A DNA stretch of 64,000 bases, taken from positions 434,001-498,000 of the forward strand of contig BDIU01000089.1 in the NCBI GenBank assembly GCA_002118135.1, written 5' to 3'. How positions within the stretch are numbered: position 1 is the first letter of the stretch; each line of letters starts with the position of its first letter. The position numbers and the translations under genes were made by a program. The stretch comes from Trebouxia sp. TZW2008 (taxonomy: Eukaryota > Chlorophyta > Trebouxiophyceae > Trebouxiales > Trebouxiaceae). Positions 1-10,277 of the stretch are shown in pieces. Below the pieces are notes generated by a model. That model saw nothing but the letters and a program-made list of their open reading frames with translations. It made no database searches and had not been told where the DNA came from.

Positions 1-428
1 GCATCATTTCCGTCAGTATTAGCAGCCAGTCCAGATCTTACAGGATCATAAGCAATGGTGATCATCATGTTCAAAAGCTTGCTAGCAACCCTGTCGTCTG
101 CCTGTCAAGTCTTTTGAGCATGATCACCCATGTCAAAAATACATCGACTCAGTGTTCAAAACATCCTGGCAAAAAATCATACTTCAAGAATACACACAAT
201 AACGAAAATGTTGCAAGATTAGCTGAGCTACCTAGCTGCTGAGAGGGAAACATGACCAACCACTGATCTGAGCTGTTAGACTTGACCATGGACATGTAGT
301 GGCACACAGCTTGCACATAATGTCAATGCAGCAAGCATCACAAAATAGCTTAGCAATCAGCCAAAGGAATGTTGAAAACAGTCTGTGCTTGCTGACTATA
401 CTCTACAGTTGCAAGTGCCGCCAGAAAC
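1..428. other. intergenic stretch, nothing recognised
   Basis: I see no convincing open frame, RNA gene or repeat here. It lies downstream of the minus-strand gene that ends at 429 and probably holds its 3' UTR. Confidence 0.4.
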
Positions 429-1558
429 CTAGGATACAGAATTGCCTTTGCTGAGCTTTGTCAAGGTATAGTGTGTGCACTGGCAGCCTACCGGGTTGAC
501 ATTCCTGACTGTTTTCAGCACATAGCAGCCCTCTGCCTGACTGCTGTACTTTGACTGAACTATCAGACCCCAGTAGTCGATAGACTGCTCCATGTTGTGA
601 TCATATGCACCACTGGCAGTGTTGCCTGATGGTGGCAGCGGATTGGAATGTTGTCTGCTGAAGGGCAAAATTTGATTCAGCTCGTGCTCATCATCGCAGC
701 AGTCACCAACTTTGCCAGCAAGAATATCTGAGCCTGTGGCTGTGGGATCATATTGCAGACCCCGTTGGTCAATGGTGTCATGTGCAGACAGGCCAGTCAG
801 CACGTGATCAGCTGAAACCGAACGCTGTGATGCACATGCATGAGCTGTGGCAAACGGTGGAAGCCGGTGAACCAGAACTACTGCATCTGGCCTGCTGGAC
901 TTGAGCAGATGTGCCACTGACTGCCAAAGCTGCACAACCACAACAGCATGTCAAACAGAAGCCTCAGCATGCAGCTGTCGGCACAGCATATGCAGCATGT
1001 CTACATATAATGTTAACTGCTTGCAGGTCTTGCAGAGAACAGCATTGCAGTACATGAACAACGGACTTACTTCAGACGGGCCTGTGGCAGTCCTTGGGAC
1101 ATGATGTGTCTCAAGGGGCTGAGATCGCTGAGAATAAACCAGCTGCACAAATGGGGCTTTGTCTAACTGCTTCACAGCATCTTGAACACAGGAGTCAAGC
1201 CAGTCCAGAACTGAAGGTCGTCTCTGGGGCCACCGATATGTTGACAGCGGTCGTTTTGATACGCTGAATGTATCCGATGATCGCCTGGAACATTCAAGAA
1301 AGGGCCTTGTCAAACCAAGCCTAGAAGCTGGTATAACCGAGGATGCAGCGGCAAAGAGTCAAAGCCTCTGTACCTTTCTTGCGTTGCTGAGCCGGATGAG
1401 CTTGCTTGTGTGATGACATGTTCAAACCGACGAGACACGGACGGTGAGCGCTGAAGGTCAAAGGGACGTCCACTGGTCGAGCACTGGTTTGACGACCGGG
1501 CTTTGGCCCAAGCTGAAGGTGCCGCGGTGAAAGTGCCGCAAAGAGCTTGCGCGCTCAT
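429..1558 (-). CDS. conserved-looking protein of unknown function (3 exons, 311 aa)
   Basis: Three exons on the minus strand, 1558-1374, 1320-1071 and 929-429, join in phase (185, 250 and 501 nt) to give 311 aa. The introns are GT-AG; the first is only 53 nt. The ATG at 1558 opens a basic, Ser/Ala-rich N-terminus (MSAQALCGTFTAAPSAWAKA) that could be an organelle transit peptide; this is inference. The best-ordered part is the C-terminus, with SIDYWGLIVQSK, GCYVLKTVR and GCQCTHYTLTKL. These read like a compact beta-rich plant/algal domain of unknown function, but I cannot name the family with certainty. The gene is divergent from the thioredoxin-like gene, whose start lies 533 bp away. Confidence 0.6.
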
Positions 1559-2091
1559 CTTGAGCTGCTAGCCTATGCTGCAAGGCAGCTCGGCGCGATT
1601 TGACTGCAAGCGTGAGGTATATACTAAGCTTAATCACTCGGCCATACACAAACGCTCACAACGGGCAATACGCGAGCGCCGATTTGTGAAAAGCCAATTT
1701 TGGTTTCTTTGCAATCGCCCAAAAGCGCATCCGTATGGCTCGCGCTCATCAGGCTGACCTTGTGCGCAGCACGCGCACGTGCAGCAAGGCATCGTGCAGA
1801 GCACACGCCAAGGGAGTTTACGAGCCACATCAAAGCGTGGTCATTAGTCATGAATGTACTCCTCTTCAGTTTTGCCAGATTACCAGTGTGGCAGAACCTG
1901 GGCCATTTCAAACCCTAGGCAAACCAGAAATTGTATACGACTTACGAACTTTGACTTGACACCGGGGCGCTTGCGGATGAAACTGCTATCTGTTGTGAAC
2001 ATCGGGAAAGAGTAGCGATCCATCGCGCGAGCCCGTTGCGACCTTGCATGCGACGCGTCAGCACGCGGCATTGCTGACTGCTGCTGATTGC
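1559..2091. promoter_or_regulatory. shared upstream region of two divergent genes
   Basis: This 533-bp stretch separates the ATG of the minus-strand gene (1558) from the first in-frame ATG of the thioredoxin-like gene (2092). Several short open frames cross it, but none has splice sites or similarity I recognise. A bidirectional promoter is inferred from the head-to-head arrangement alone. Confidence 0.35.
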
Positions 2092-3014
2092 ATGCTTGAG
2101 GCAGAGTCTCCGAGCCTGCCGTCGCTTGAAGCTTTGAGACAGCAGACGTCTGAAGGCCTTGCATGTGTCTACTTGACTGCCCCATGGTATGCTGAGTATC
2201 TGCGGACGCCATTTACAGTCTGTAAGCTACTTTCTTACTCTTGATGGTTGTGGCCATCTGTAGGTGCGCTTTCTGCCGTCTGTTTGAGCCAAAGTACTCC
2301 GAGTTCCGCCGCTTCTATCCACAGGTAAACGAACAATTGCAAGCCACACCACTCGCTCCGCAGCTATTGACCAAGTCGTTTGTGTTGCTCGCTGCAGGTC
2401 AAATACTTCAAGCTTGATGTGGACCTGGTAGAGGTATGAAGCACACTCGATCACACTTGAATGCAGGCAGATACATCAATGCCGCATTTGCAACATATCA
2501 CCAATGTGCCTTCCACATTTCTACTGATGCAGGGTGTTGAGGAGCTGAAGTCAATACACACACTTCCAAGCTTGCTGCTTTATGAGAATGGCAGTCTAGT
2601 TCACATAGTAGAAGGTAACCTGGCCTGACAGCTGATCACAGTGCTGAATTCTGTATAACTTGCCATCTGCCTTCCAGGCGTAAGCTGTCTTTTTACTTAA
2701 GCACAGGGCTGCCTCAGAAGAGACCTGGTAGGAAGCTGGCTGCTGCAATCCGGCAATACCTGTTGCATGAGCGAGGTGTGTCCAATGTTGCGCTGATGCT
2801 ATGCAACAGCATGAGCACAGTCAGGCTGCATTTCGCGGCAGGCATCCAGTCCAACATGACTTGTGGCTTGCCAGCAAAGCCCTTAATCTTGTGCTGTACT
2901 TGCCTCAAGGGACAGGTGATACAGCTGATGCACCATTGTTACTGTGCAGAGGAGGAAGAGCAGCACCAGCACAAAAGACCTGCAAGCTCTGGCAAAATGA
3001 GATCTGGCGCATGA
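2092..3014 (+). CDS. thioredoxin-like protein
   Basis: Exons 2092-2186, 2264-2324, 2398-2433, 2533-2614 and 2707 onward join in phase. The second joint rebuilds the active site APWCAFC, the WCxxC redox motif of the thioredoxin fold. It is followed by the beta-strand VKYFKLDVD and the cis-proline region HTLPSLLLYENG, then GLPQKRPGRKLAAAIRQYLL, which fits the final helix. The start at 2092 is the first in-frame ATG after an upstream in-frame stop at 1996. Reading exon 5 through to the stop at 3014 gives 193 aa, but a GTGTGT donor at about 2777 could end it earlier. With no clear signal peptide it is probably cytosolic or organellar; the substrate is unknown. The middle residues AF of WCAFC differ from the classical GP, so it is a divergent thioredoxin-like protein rather than a canonical h- or m-type. 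Confidence 0.8.
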
Positions 3015-4262
3015 GCTATCTTTTGCAGTGTGGTATTAGGTTCATGCAGCTCCAGAAGATGGACAGGCAGCCGCATACCACACCATACATGTCTGCTGTG
3101 GACACAGGCAACCATACGTCACGTGTCTTGCAACCAAAAGAGTCAAATGTAGTTCAGCAGCAAGCAGGGGCACATACTGTGGCTTATGTAGGGTCAGCTG
3201 TCACCAATAAAGCAGCCAGTCAGCCCTTGCAAAGCAGGTCTAATGTTCCTGGTACGCATACATCACTTGCTGCTGAATGCCAATCAGCCTTTTGTAGCCC
3301 AGAGATCCAGTCTGAAGTCAGCCCAGAGGCATCAGCTACCTCAGATGGCATGCAGCAGGCGCAGCATCTCAGCATACCTGGGCAGGTCGAGTTGCATCAG
3401 CATGCATTGGCAGGACTGGAAGACGCACAGAAGCCCTGCTCAGATAAGCCAGCTGGGGCTGACGCTGCATCAGGCTGCAATGTTGAGCATCTGGCAGATG
3501 TGTCAGAACAGTCAGGCAACAAGCCATCAGAGGGTGTGCTCTCCATTTGCTTAAGTCTATATGCTCCCTGACAAAGGCCCATCACCAGCAAAGCTGAGCT
3601 TGTTTGCGAGCACAGCATATTGCAACAGCTTCGGCGTGACCATGGGTGAACACGTGCTGCAAAATGCAAGATGTCAGCAGACAGGCTTGGACATACAATC
3701 CAACCATGCTTGATGAGCAAAGGCATGCGACCCACTTCGAGTGCCAAAGCTATTTCCCTCAACATTCCAACTGCAGATGGACTTTTCAGGGCCAATGCTG
3801 TTCCCAAGATTCATAGAACTTGTGCAATATTTCGTACGTCATGTGTGTACATGCTCAAAAGTTCAAAAGTTTTGGTTGCAACGTGTATGCCATGTGTGCA
3901 CAGGCCCAACAGCTCCCAGAATGCTCACACGCATGCCCACCAGACTCACAGTGCCTGAGCCTGGTCCTGACGGCAGGCAGCCGTCACAGATGTCGCCTCT
4001 GGGCAAGAAGCCACCTTCGTGTGCCCACATCAGCATGCAGGCTAGTGCTGGCCAGCCTACTATAGGTCAAGCCCCTGCAGCTGCCACAGTCGCAGAAAGC
4101 AGGTATGATTTCATGTCTGTGGTTACAAACTCCACTGAAGTCTGCATTCTATGGGACAGCAAGTCCAGAGCAGCTGGGTTGCTTGTGCTGTGTTTGACTG
4201 GAAGCATAGTCTCTGCGCTGGCCCACACTGCATCCCAAAGGCAGCAGCTCTCACAAGCCTGA
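2801..4262 (+). other. probable 5' exons of the 5-phosphatase gene (uncertain)
   Basis: Two plus-strand open stretches lie between the thioredoxin-like gene and the 5-phosphatase catalytic exons. The first (2801-3571, 256 codons from an ATG) is rich in Ser, Gln, Ala and Glu. The second has a good exon at about 3903-4101, bounded by an acceptor and a GTATGA donor, coding a Pro/Ser/Gln-rich segment. Both look like a disordered N-terminal extension. No domain is visible. The joins to the exon at 4597 are not resolved, and the first stretch could instead be a separate gene or noncoding. Confidence 0.35.
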
Positions 4263-4453
4263 GCTGCTTGTGCTGTGACTGCCAGCATGTGTGCACGTCA
4301 GGACATGCAACGGGCTGAAGTGCAGGATCTGACGCCTTGTTGGGTGCTGTCTTGCACAGCCGCCGCAAGATTGGAGACATGCAGCAGAATCTACTGCAAG
4401 CCAGCAACTGTTGCACACACATGACCACAGCTGTGTACAGATCTATTACACCT

Positions 4454-4671
4454 CGCAGCAGCCTCAGTCCTGCAGGGGTGTGGCCCTCCCCTTCCGATAC
4501 CATACCCTGCCTATTCCCTACCTGTTTGGACAGTGTGTGGCAGCTCTCGCACAATTTTGCATGAACTGCTGCAGGCTCTCAGAAGAGATGCTACGCAGCA
4601 GCCTGAGCCCAGCAGGAGGGGTGCCGTCCCCGTCCCATGCCCATCCCCTGCTCAGCCCCCACCTGTTTGGG
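4454..4671 (+). repeat. tandem duplication of an exon edge, two copies
   Basis: About 76 bp at 4454-4531 is repeated at 4597-4671. Both begin CGCAGCAGCCT and run through a proline-rich coding stretch to ACCTGTTTGG. The second copy leads straight into the catalytic domain of the 5-phosphatase; the first does not. Confidence 0.75.
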
Positions 4672-7600
4672 CCCCCCCGCCCCAAGCCCCTCAGAGTGCA
4701 CGCAGTCACTTTCAACATGAACTTCAAGACACCCACAGAGCTGCCTGATGAGTTGCTGGGCAGGGCGGGGTGCCCAGAAAGCCTCACCAAATACGACATT
4801 GTCATCATTGGCACTCAAGAGAGTGGGCCCCTTCAGGTGCAGTCAAGTGTTGATGTCGGGATACCCAACAGGTTGTTGTTGTTGTTAGCACGATGCAGTT
4901 GAGTTGACCAGTCACTGCAGTGTGACCCTGATGGTGCTCACAAAAAAAGACTGCTCAGTGTGAGGAGATGACTCTTGAGACTACGTCAAACACAGCCATT
5001 CCATACCAATGTTCACTTGAATGTGCTGTCTGACTGAGACTTGCACACCAAACATCCCAGCAGCAGCAATACATTTTGTTGATGCATTGTCTGCTAAACA
5101 TTTTGACCGCACTGTGAGATGGTTTGTCAATTGAAAAGGGTGGTGTGTTTGCAGGAATGGGACAGGCTGGTTGCCAAGTCATTGGGTGCCAAGTATGTCA
5201 AGCTCGCTAGCGAGTCCCTGATGGCCATCAGCATCCTAGTGTATGTACGCGTGAAGTTGCAAGACCACCTGAGCGCTGTTGCAACTAGCTACATAGCCAC
5301 AGGTGGACCTTCTGGCTCTCAGCTGCAGACAAATTAAAACCATTTGTCTCACGTGCTGAAGCACATGATTGTTGGCAATTTGCGTCATGGGACAACAAAC
5401 TTTCTGGGCCTCAGCTGCTGACAAGTCAAGACCCAGATGACTCACTTGCTGAGGCATATGATTGTCGGCGATTTGTGTCATGGAACAAGAAACCTTCTGG
5501 ACCTCAGCTGCTGACAATTTCAGATCCAGTTGACTCACTTGCTGAGGCATATGATTGTTTACAATCCACATCTCAGGGCATCATCGAACCTTCAGGCCCC
5601 TGCTTCAACTTGCTCGCACCTGAGGAAGCCATTGCTATTCTTCTATTTTATTTCATTTATTGCATGATTTATGGATTGCATGATGCTGTGCAATGCAATG
5701 GTGGCGCAGGCGGGAGCTTGCACGTGCAGAAGAGGTGTGTTGTCCAGGAGGTCGGCCTCTGTTACAGAACCTGCAGGGGTCCCGTGGGTTGAATTCACCT
5801 TTGACCATGGCCTGCTTGTTGGACAAGGCTTGCAATGCTGTCAGAGATGCTGTTATGGATGCAATAAGGCATTGTCACTATGGTGTCATCTCTGACAGCA
5901 GTGAATGTTATGTGAATGAGAAAGGCAGTGCTTTCGCTGCATGATGCTGTGCGACGCAGCAATGGCGTGAAGGAAGTTGCCATTTGCAGGAGCCTGGCCA
6001 ACTGTTTCAATACCTGCAGGGGTCCCATGGGGTGCATTCACCTTTGAAGTTGGCCTGCTTGTTGGTCCAAACTTTGACTTAAGTCAGGTATTCTAGTATA
6101 GATCCAATAAGGACTTGTCACTTTGCTAGAGGACCCGACTGTAGTAAAGGTCATGACCAACAAGCAGGCCAACTTCAAGGGTGAGTGCAACCCTTGCGAC
6201 ATCTGTTGGTGCTGAAATGGACTGTCAAACTCCTGCAAAGACATTCCTGAGAGTTGTCAGCTGCAAAGCAGGCTCTCTCAGGGTCAGAAAAGGCAATTAC
6301 AGAAGCCTGTGCGACGCTCAAGGGCAGAATGCATGCATGACAGGGCTGAAGCTGCTCTCACAACAGCCTTGGAACCACTTGGCTCACCAGCTGAAGCATG
6401 CATGCACTTGCATTTTTCCTCGCAGGACACAAAGAAGCTGCTGTCAATGATTACTCTGTGAACACATGCTGTACACAGCAGAAGTAATCTGCAGAGCCTT
6501 GGGCTGCTTTGACTCACAGATGCTCTTGACGCCTAAAGATGCAGGCTTTTCAAACCTCTGCTTGCTTGGCTGATGGCAGTATGCCAATGCAATATGCCAT
6601 TTGTAGTTTTGTGTTTGCATGCTGCTCTTGGACTTTGCATTTGTTGATGCCATCTTGCAACCTGTGCGCGCATTGAGGGCAAGACATGCAAGTCCACATA
6701 GACAAGGATGATATTCAGCGTAACACCTTAGCTGCTGCAAAACAGTGGCTGTGAAGGCATCAATATTTCTCGATTCTGAGTCTATGCGGGACATATATGC
6801 CGCAAACTCTGCTGCAAAGCATGTGTTAGTGACCCGCGTTCACAAAGCAACATCAAAGTGGCAAATTGAAGCTTTTGCAACAGCGTCATGCTACTCTTGT
6901 TATCGTGAGCTGTAAGAGCACCCCTGCCTTGTACAATTGGCCAAAGCCATTACAGAACAGAATGAATCAACCTCCTCAGCAGTTCTTGCAACAGCTGTGC
7001 TGATCATTCAACACAATTACTCAAGACAGATAAGCTGTTGTCGCACAAGCAATTGGCTCGGAGCTATTCTTTGGCTTTGCAGGCATGGGGAATGTTTTGG
7101 GTCACAAAGGAGGTGTTGGGGTTGCGCTGACCTACACGAAGCACTCGCGCCTGCTGTTCATGGACTTCCACTTTGCTGCCCATGACAGCAAGGTTGTACA
7201 GCGCCAGGTAGCTGTTCTTTGGCTTCGCAGGCGTGGGAAATGTGTTGGGCAACAAGGGTGGTGTTGGAGTTGCGCTGACCTATATGAAGCACACCCGCCT
7301 CCTTTTCATCAACTCTCACTTTGCTGCCCATGACAACAAGGTTGCACAGCGCCAGGCAGACTACTTGCGCATCAAGGCTAGCTTGTTCAGCAAGAGAGAT
7401 GAGCCAGGTGTGTATCCTGGCTAGGCTTTGCTTGCCACACATGCATTGCTGCTATTCTTTCCACCAGACTGAACTGTACCTGCTGCATTCTTCATTTCAT
7501 CCTCAACATGTGCATGTGTTAGACAGGACCTGAACTGTACCTGCTGCGCTTAGTCTTTTGACACACATGCTGGTCTAGGATGACCCAAGTGGCATCAGCT

Positions 7601-9978
7601 GGTTGCTTAGCGCTTATGCAGTTGCTGAAGTGACTAGTCAATGTGACGCATGCCTGGTCTTGGAGAAGCAAACCCGCCTTGCATGCTGATAGATCCAGAA
7701 ATGACTGCAATGAATGTTTGCATCATTATGTTACATTTGCCTCGCCCTCACGATGCACAGGGCAATCAACAAGTCCAGAAAAGACTGCAGTGGATGCCAG
7801 CAAAACTGCAAGGCAGTCACAAATGATAGCAGTCATACTGCACAACTTGAGTCAGAGGTCCAGGAAAAGATCCATCAAATGCCCGCAAATTGCAAGGCAG
7901 TCATGACTGGTAGCAGTCATATTGCACAGGGTGGGTGCAGGGATAGAGTGGGCGCCCTTTGTTGTGGACCAGCAGGAGGCGACTCCCAGCAGTGCGTCCC
8001 AGTCACCTGGCTCCAGGACCTCCCCAACCTTCCCACGCTCTCCAGTCCTCCTCAACAGGTCATCATCACCACTATCTTCATTGCCACCATGCGTTGTCTA
8101 CTACTCATGTGCCAAAGTGATGCTCATTATAATCAAAGCATCCTCTTGAGCAGTGCATGTGAGTCAACCGGCTCCAACAAACTTCACACGCTCGCTGGTC
8201 CTCCTCAACAGGTCATCTTCATTGCCAACTTCATCGTTGTCATCTCCATAGTCGTTGTCATGATGTAATGTCCAGATTTCCGTTTTGCAAGCGGCAATCA
8301 GCGTCATTCAGGTGACCAAAGAGGCTTGTTTATGTGATGTCAAGTCCCTGCTAGGCGCATGGTGAAGCCATCAACGCCAGAAGATGCTAAAAAGCTGTTT
8401 GCTTTATAGGTTGTGGCGGGATGAAACAGGCAGCATGACCAGCAGTGAGAGCAGCTTCAGCGGTCCCACAGCCTCCTTCACGCAGCGCCTGCAGCAGTGG
8501 GCATCTCCTTCCCTCAGAGATGTTGCAGATGACTATCATGTGACCATCTGGCTGGGCGACCTCAACTACAGGTGTTGCACCACATTCTGCAAGTTTTCAG
8601 CTCTGTCTCCTTGTGTGCTTGCTGTGTGCTGTGACTTTCTGTGAGCAAAAACACATGTTTTCTTGTGGCTTGTTGTGGAGATATCTCAGGGCTGCAGGCC
8701 TTGGTGTCCATGAAAAGGTGAAGCAAGTGCGTATTAGCTCATTTTTGTTCAGGTTCTACGAGCAGGGTGAAAGTACTCTCTCGCTAGCTTTACCATCAGC
8801 ATCCATGTGCAGGGTGGAGGCTGGCGGCAACCGCAGGGTGATTGATGACTTGCTGAAGAGCAACATGCTGGAGGTGCTGCGCGCCAATGACCAGCTCAAA
8901 AGGGAGAGGAAGCTGGGCAAGGTTTTCCTGGTTAGTCACCCGTTATCCCGTCTAGATTGATCTCAACCCCTTGTCTGCCTTGACTCTGACCCCCTGGCTG
9001 CCTTTGACCTTTCCCTCCCCCCCCCCCGCCCCCCCCATTTGCCTGGACCTTAGTCCATTGCCTGCCTTGACCCTTTCATGCCTTAACCCTTTCATGCCTT
9101 GACTCTTTTCCTCTCTGTCTGCCTTGAGCCTCTACCCCCTCTACGTTTTACCACCTCTCCTCCTATTTATCAATTTTGTTGATTGTTTGACTGATTGATC
9201 AACTGGTTGCTTAAGTGATCAATCAAATGGTCGATTGAGTTGTGTGCTGCAGGGATACAAAGAAGGCGAGCTGACATTCCCACCCACCTTCAAGTTTGAC
9301 CCTGGAACTGACACATATGACTCATCTGCCAAGTCCCGTATCCCTTCCTGGTGTGACAGGGTGCTGTGGCGGTGCAATACAGATGTCAATTTTGACGCTG
9401 TTGAGCTGCTACAGTATACTAACATACCTCAGCTAAAGGTGTCAGATCACAGGTGAAAGCTCTTTCACCAGTCTGCCTTGTGACTGGCTGTATGCATATC
9501 ACTGGCAATTTGCAAATATGGCTGACGCACTGCCTGCAGCATTGCAAAGAGTCAGTTTGCTAACAGCCGTTTGCTGAAGGCTTTGTTGTGTGTCAAAAGA
9601 CTGCATGAGTTGTGCATGCCTTGACCTGCTGCAACTTCTGTTGTGTCCATGCATGAGAAGCACCAGCAGACAGAAGGTACTGCTCACATTTGAAGCAGCA
9701 ACAAATGGAAGTTTGTGTGGCTTGTCCTTTGTCCTTGCAAGCTTGCTGCAACACCTCAGCTCTACTGGACTTATCAATTGCTAAAAGGCCTAGCTCTTGG
9801 CACATTGCTATTCTCAAGCAAATGCGAAATTGCTGACATTGCCAAACCTGCTGCACTTTGCAGGCCTGTTGTAGCCACGTTTTTGGTGCAAGCTCAGCCT
9901 ATGCCAGAAGGCGTGCCAGTGGAGAAGGGTGTCTCTGGCATCTTGCACCGCCTGCAGCGCCTATGTCTGATACAGTAG
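4597..9978 (+). CDS. inositol polyphosphate 5-phosphatase (catalytic domain)
   Basis: Hydrolyses the 5-phosphate of inositol phosphates or phosphoinositides, acting in lipid signalling and membrane traffic (family knowledge). Exons 4597-4836, 5155-5302, 7231-7407, 8430-8571, 8813-8930, 9253-9452 and 9864-9978 join with consistent phase. Family motifs appear in order: FNMNFKT, IIGTQES (metal-binding Glu), GNVLGNKGGVGV, INSHFAAH, WLGDLNYR, PPTFKFDPGT, IPSWCDRVLWR and SDHRPVVATF. The frame stops at 9978, shortly after the domain, so there is no C-terminal targeting domain. The N-terminal extension upstream of 4597 is proline-rich and its first exon is not settled. The 1.9-kb gap between exons 2 and 3 holds tandem repeats, a foldback element and a decayed duplicate of exon 3. 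It is one of the type II-like 5-phosphatases; I cannot assign a plant subgroup or a substrate. Confidence 0.9.
5303..5565 (+). repeat. intronic tandem repeat, about 93 bp x 3
   Basis: Three copies are anchored on TTCTGG..CTCAGCTGC at 5310, 5402 and 5495 and share GCATATGATTG near their ends. The array begins immediately after the exon that ends at 5302, in the first bases of the intron. Confidence 0.8.
5690..6190. repeat. duplicated foldback (hairpin-forming) element
   Basis: Two diverged copies of a segment containing ACCTGCAGGGGTCCC and GGCCTGCTTGTTGG lie at about 5690-5900 and 5943-6190. Each ends in a hairpin. In copy 1, 5836-5849 pairs perfectly with 5887-5900 (14 bp, 37-nt loop). In copy 2, 6045-6067 pairs perfectly with 6155-6177 (23 bp, 87-nt loop). 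It may be a small foldback transposon or the source of a hairpin RNA; no terminal duplication was found. Confidence 0.7.
7083..7207 (+). repeat. extra copy of 5-phosphatase exon 3
   Basis: This is a 148-bp-offset tandem duplicate of the first 125 nt of the exon at 7231, including the acceptor TTCTTTGGCTTTGCAG. Only 23 nt (7208-7230) separate the copies, too short for a normal intron. The conserved GNKGG reads GHKGG here. Because 125 nt is not a multiple of three, including it would shift the frame. The duplication joint created a GTAGCT donor-like sequence. Confidence 0.85.
8960..9240 (+). repeat. pyrimidine-rich intron stretch
   Basis: The intron between the 5-phosphatase exons ending at 8930 and starting at 9253 is dominated by CT-rich DNA with a long cytosine run near 9018-9037, followed by GATTGATCAA-like repeats. 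No gene is seen in it. Confidence 0.6.
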
Positions 9979-10277
9979 CACCAAAGTTAATGTGGCATGA
10001 CTGCTTCGCCGTCCAGTCTGTCCTGGAAAGTGTTGCGAATTTTATTATTGCTAGCAGGACATGCAAGTTTTGCTGCGTTTATGGCAGTGTTCACCTCATG
10101 AATGCAGCAAAATGTGACAGTCCGCAACACTATGCTGCGAGGCGTTGTCTTTGTGCACCATATTATTCATACGCATTGATATGAATACTTGCTTGACATG
10201 TCAATGTACAGTGCAATTGCATTTTACTGAAATGATTGTTCTACATATCAAGCTTCACATATTATCAGTGCTGAAGT

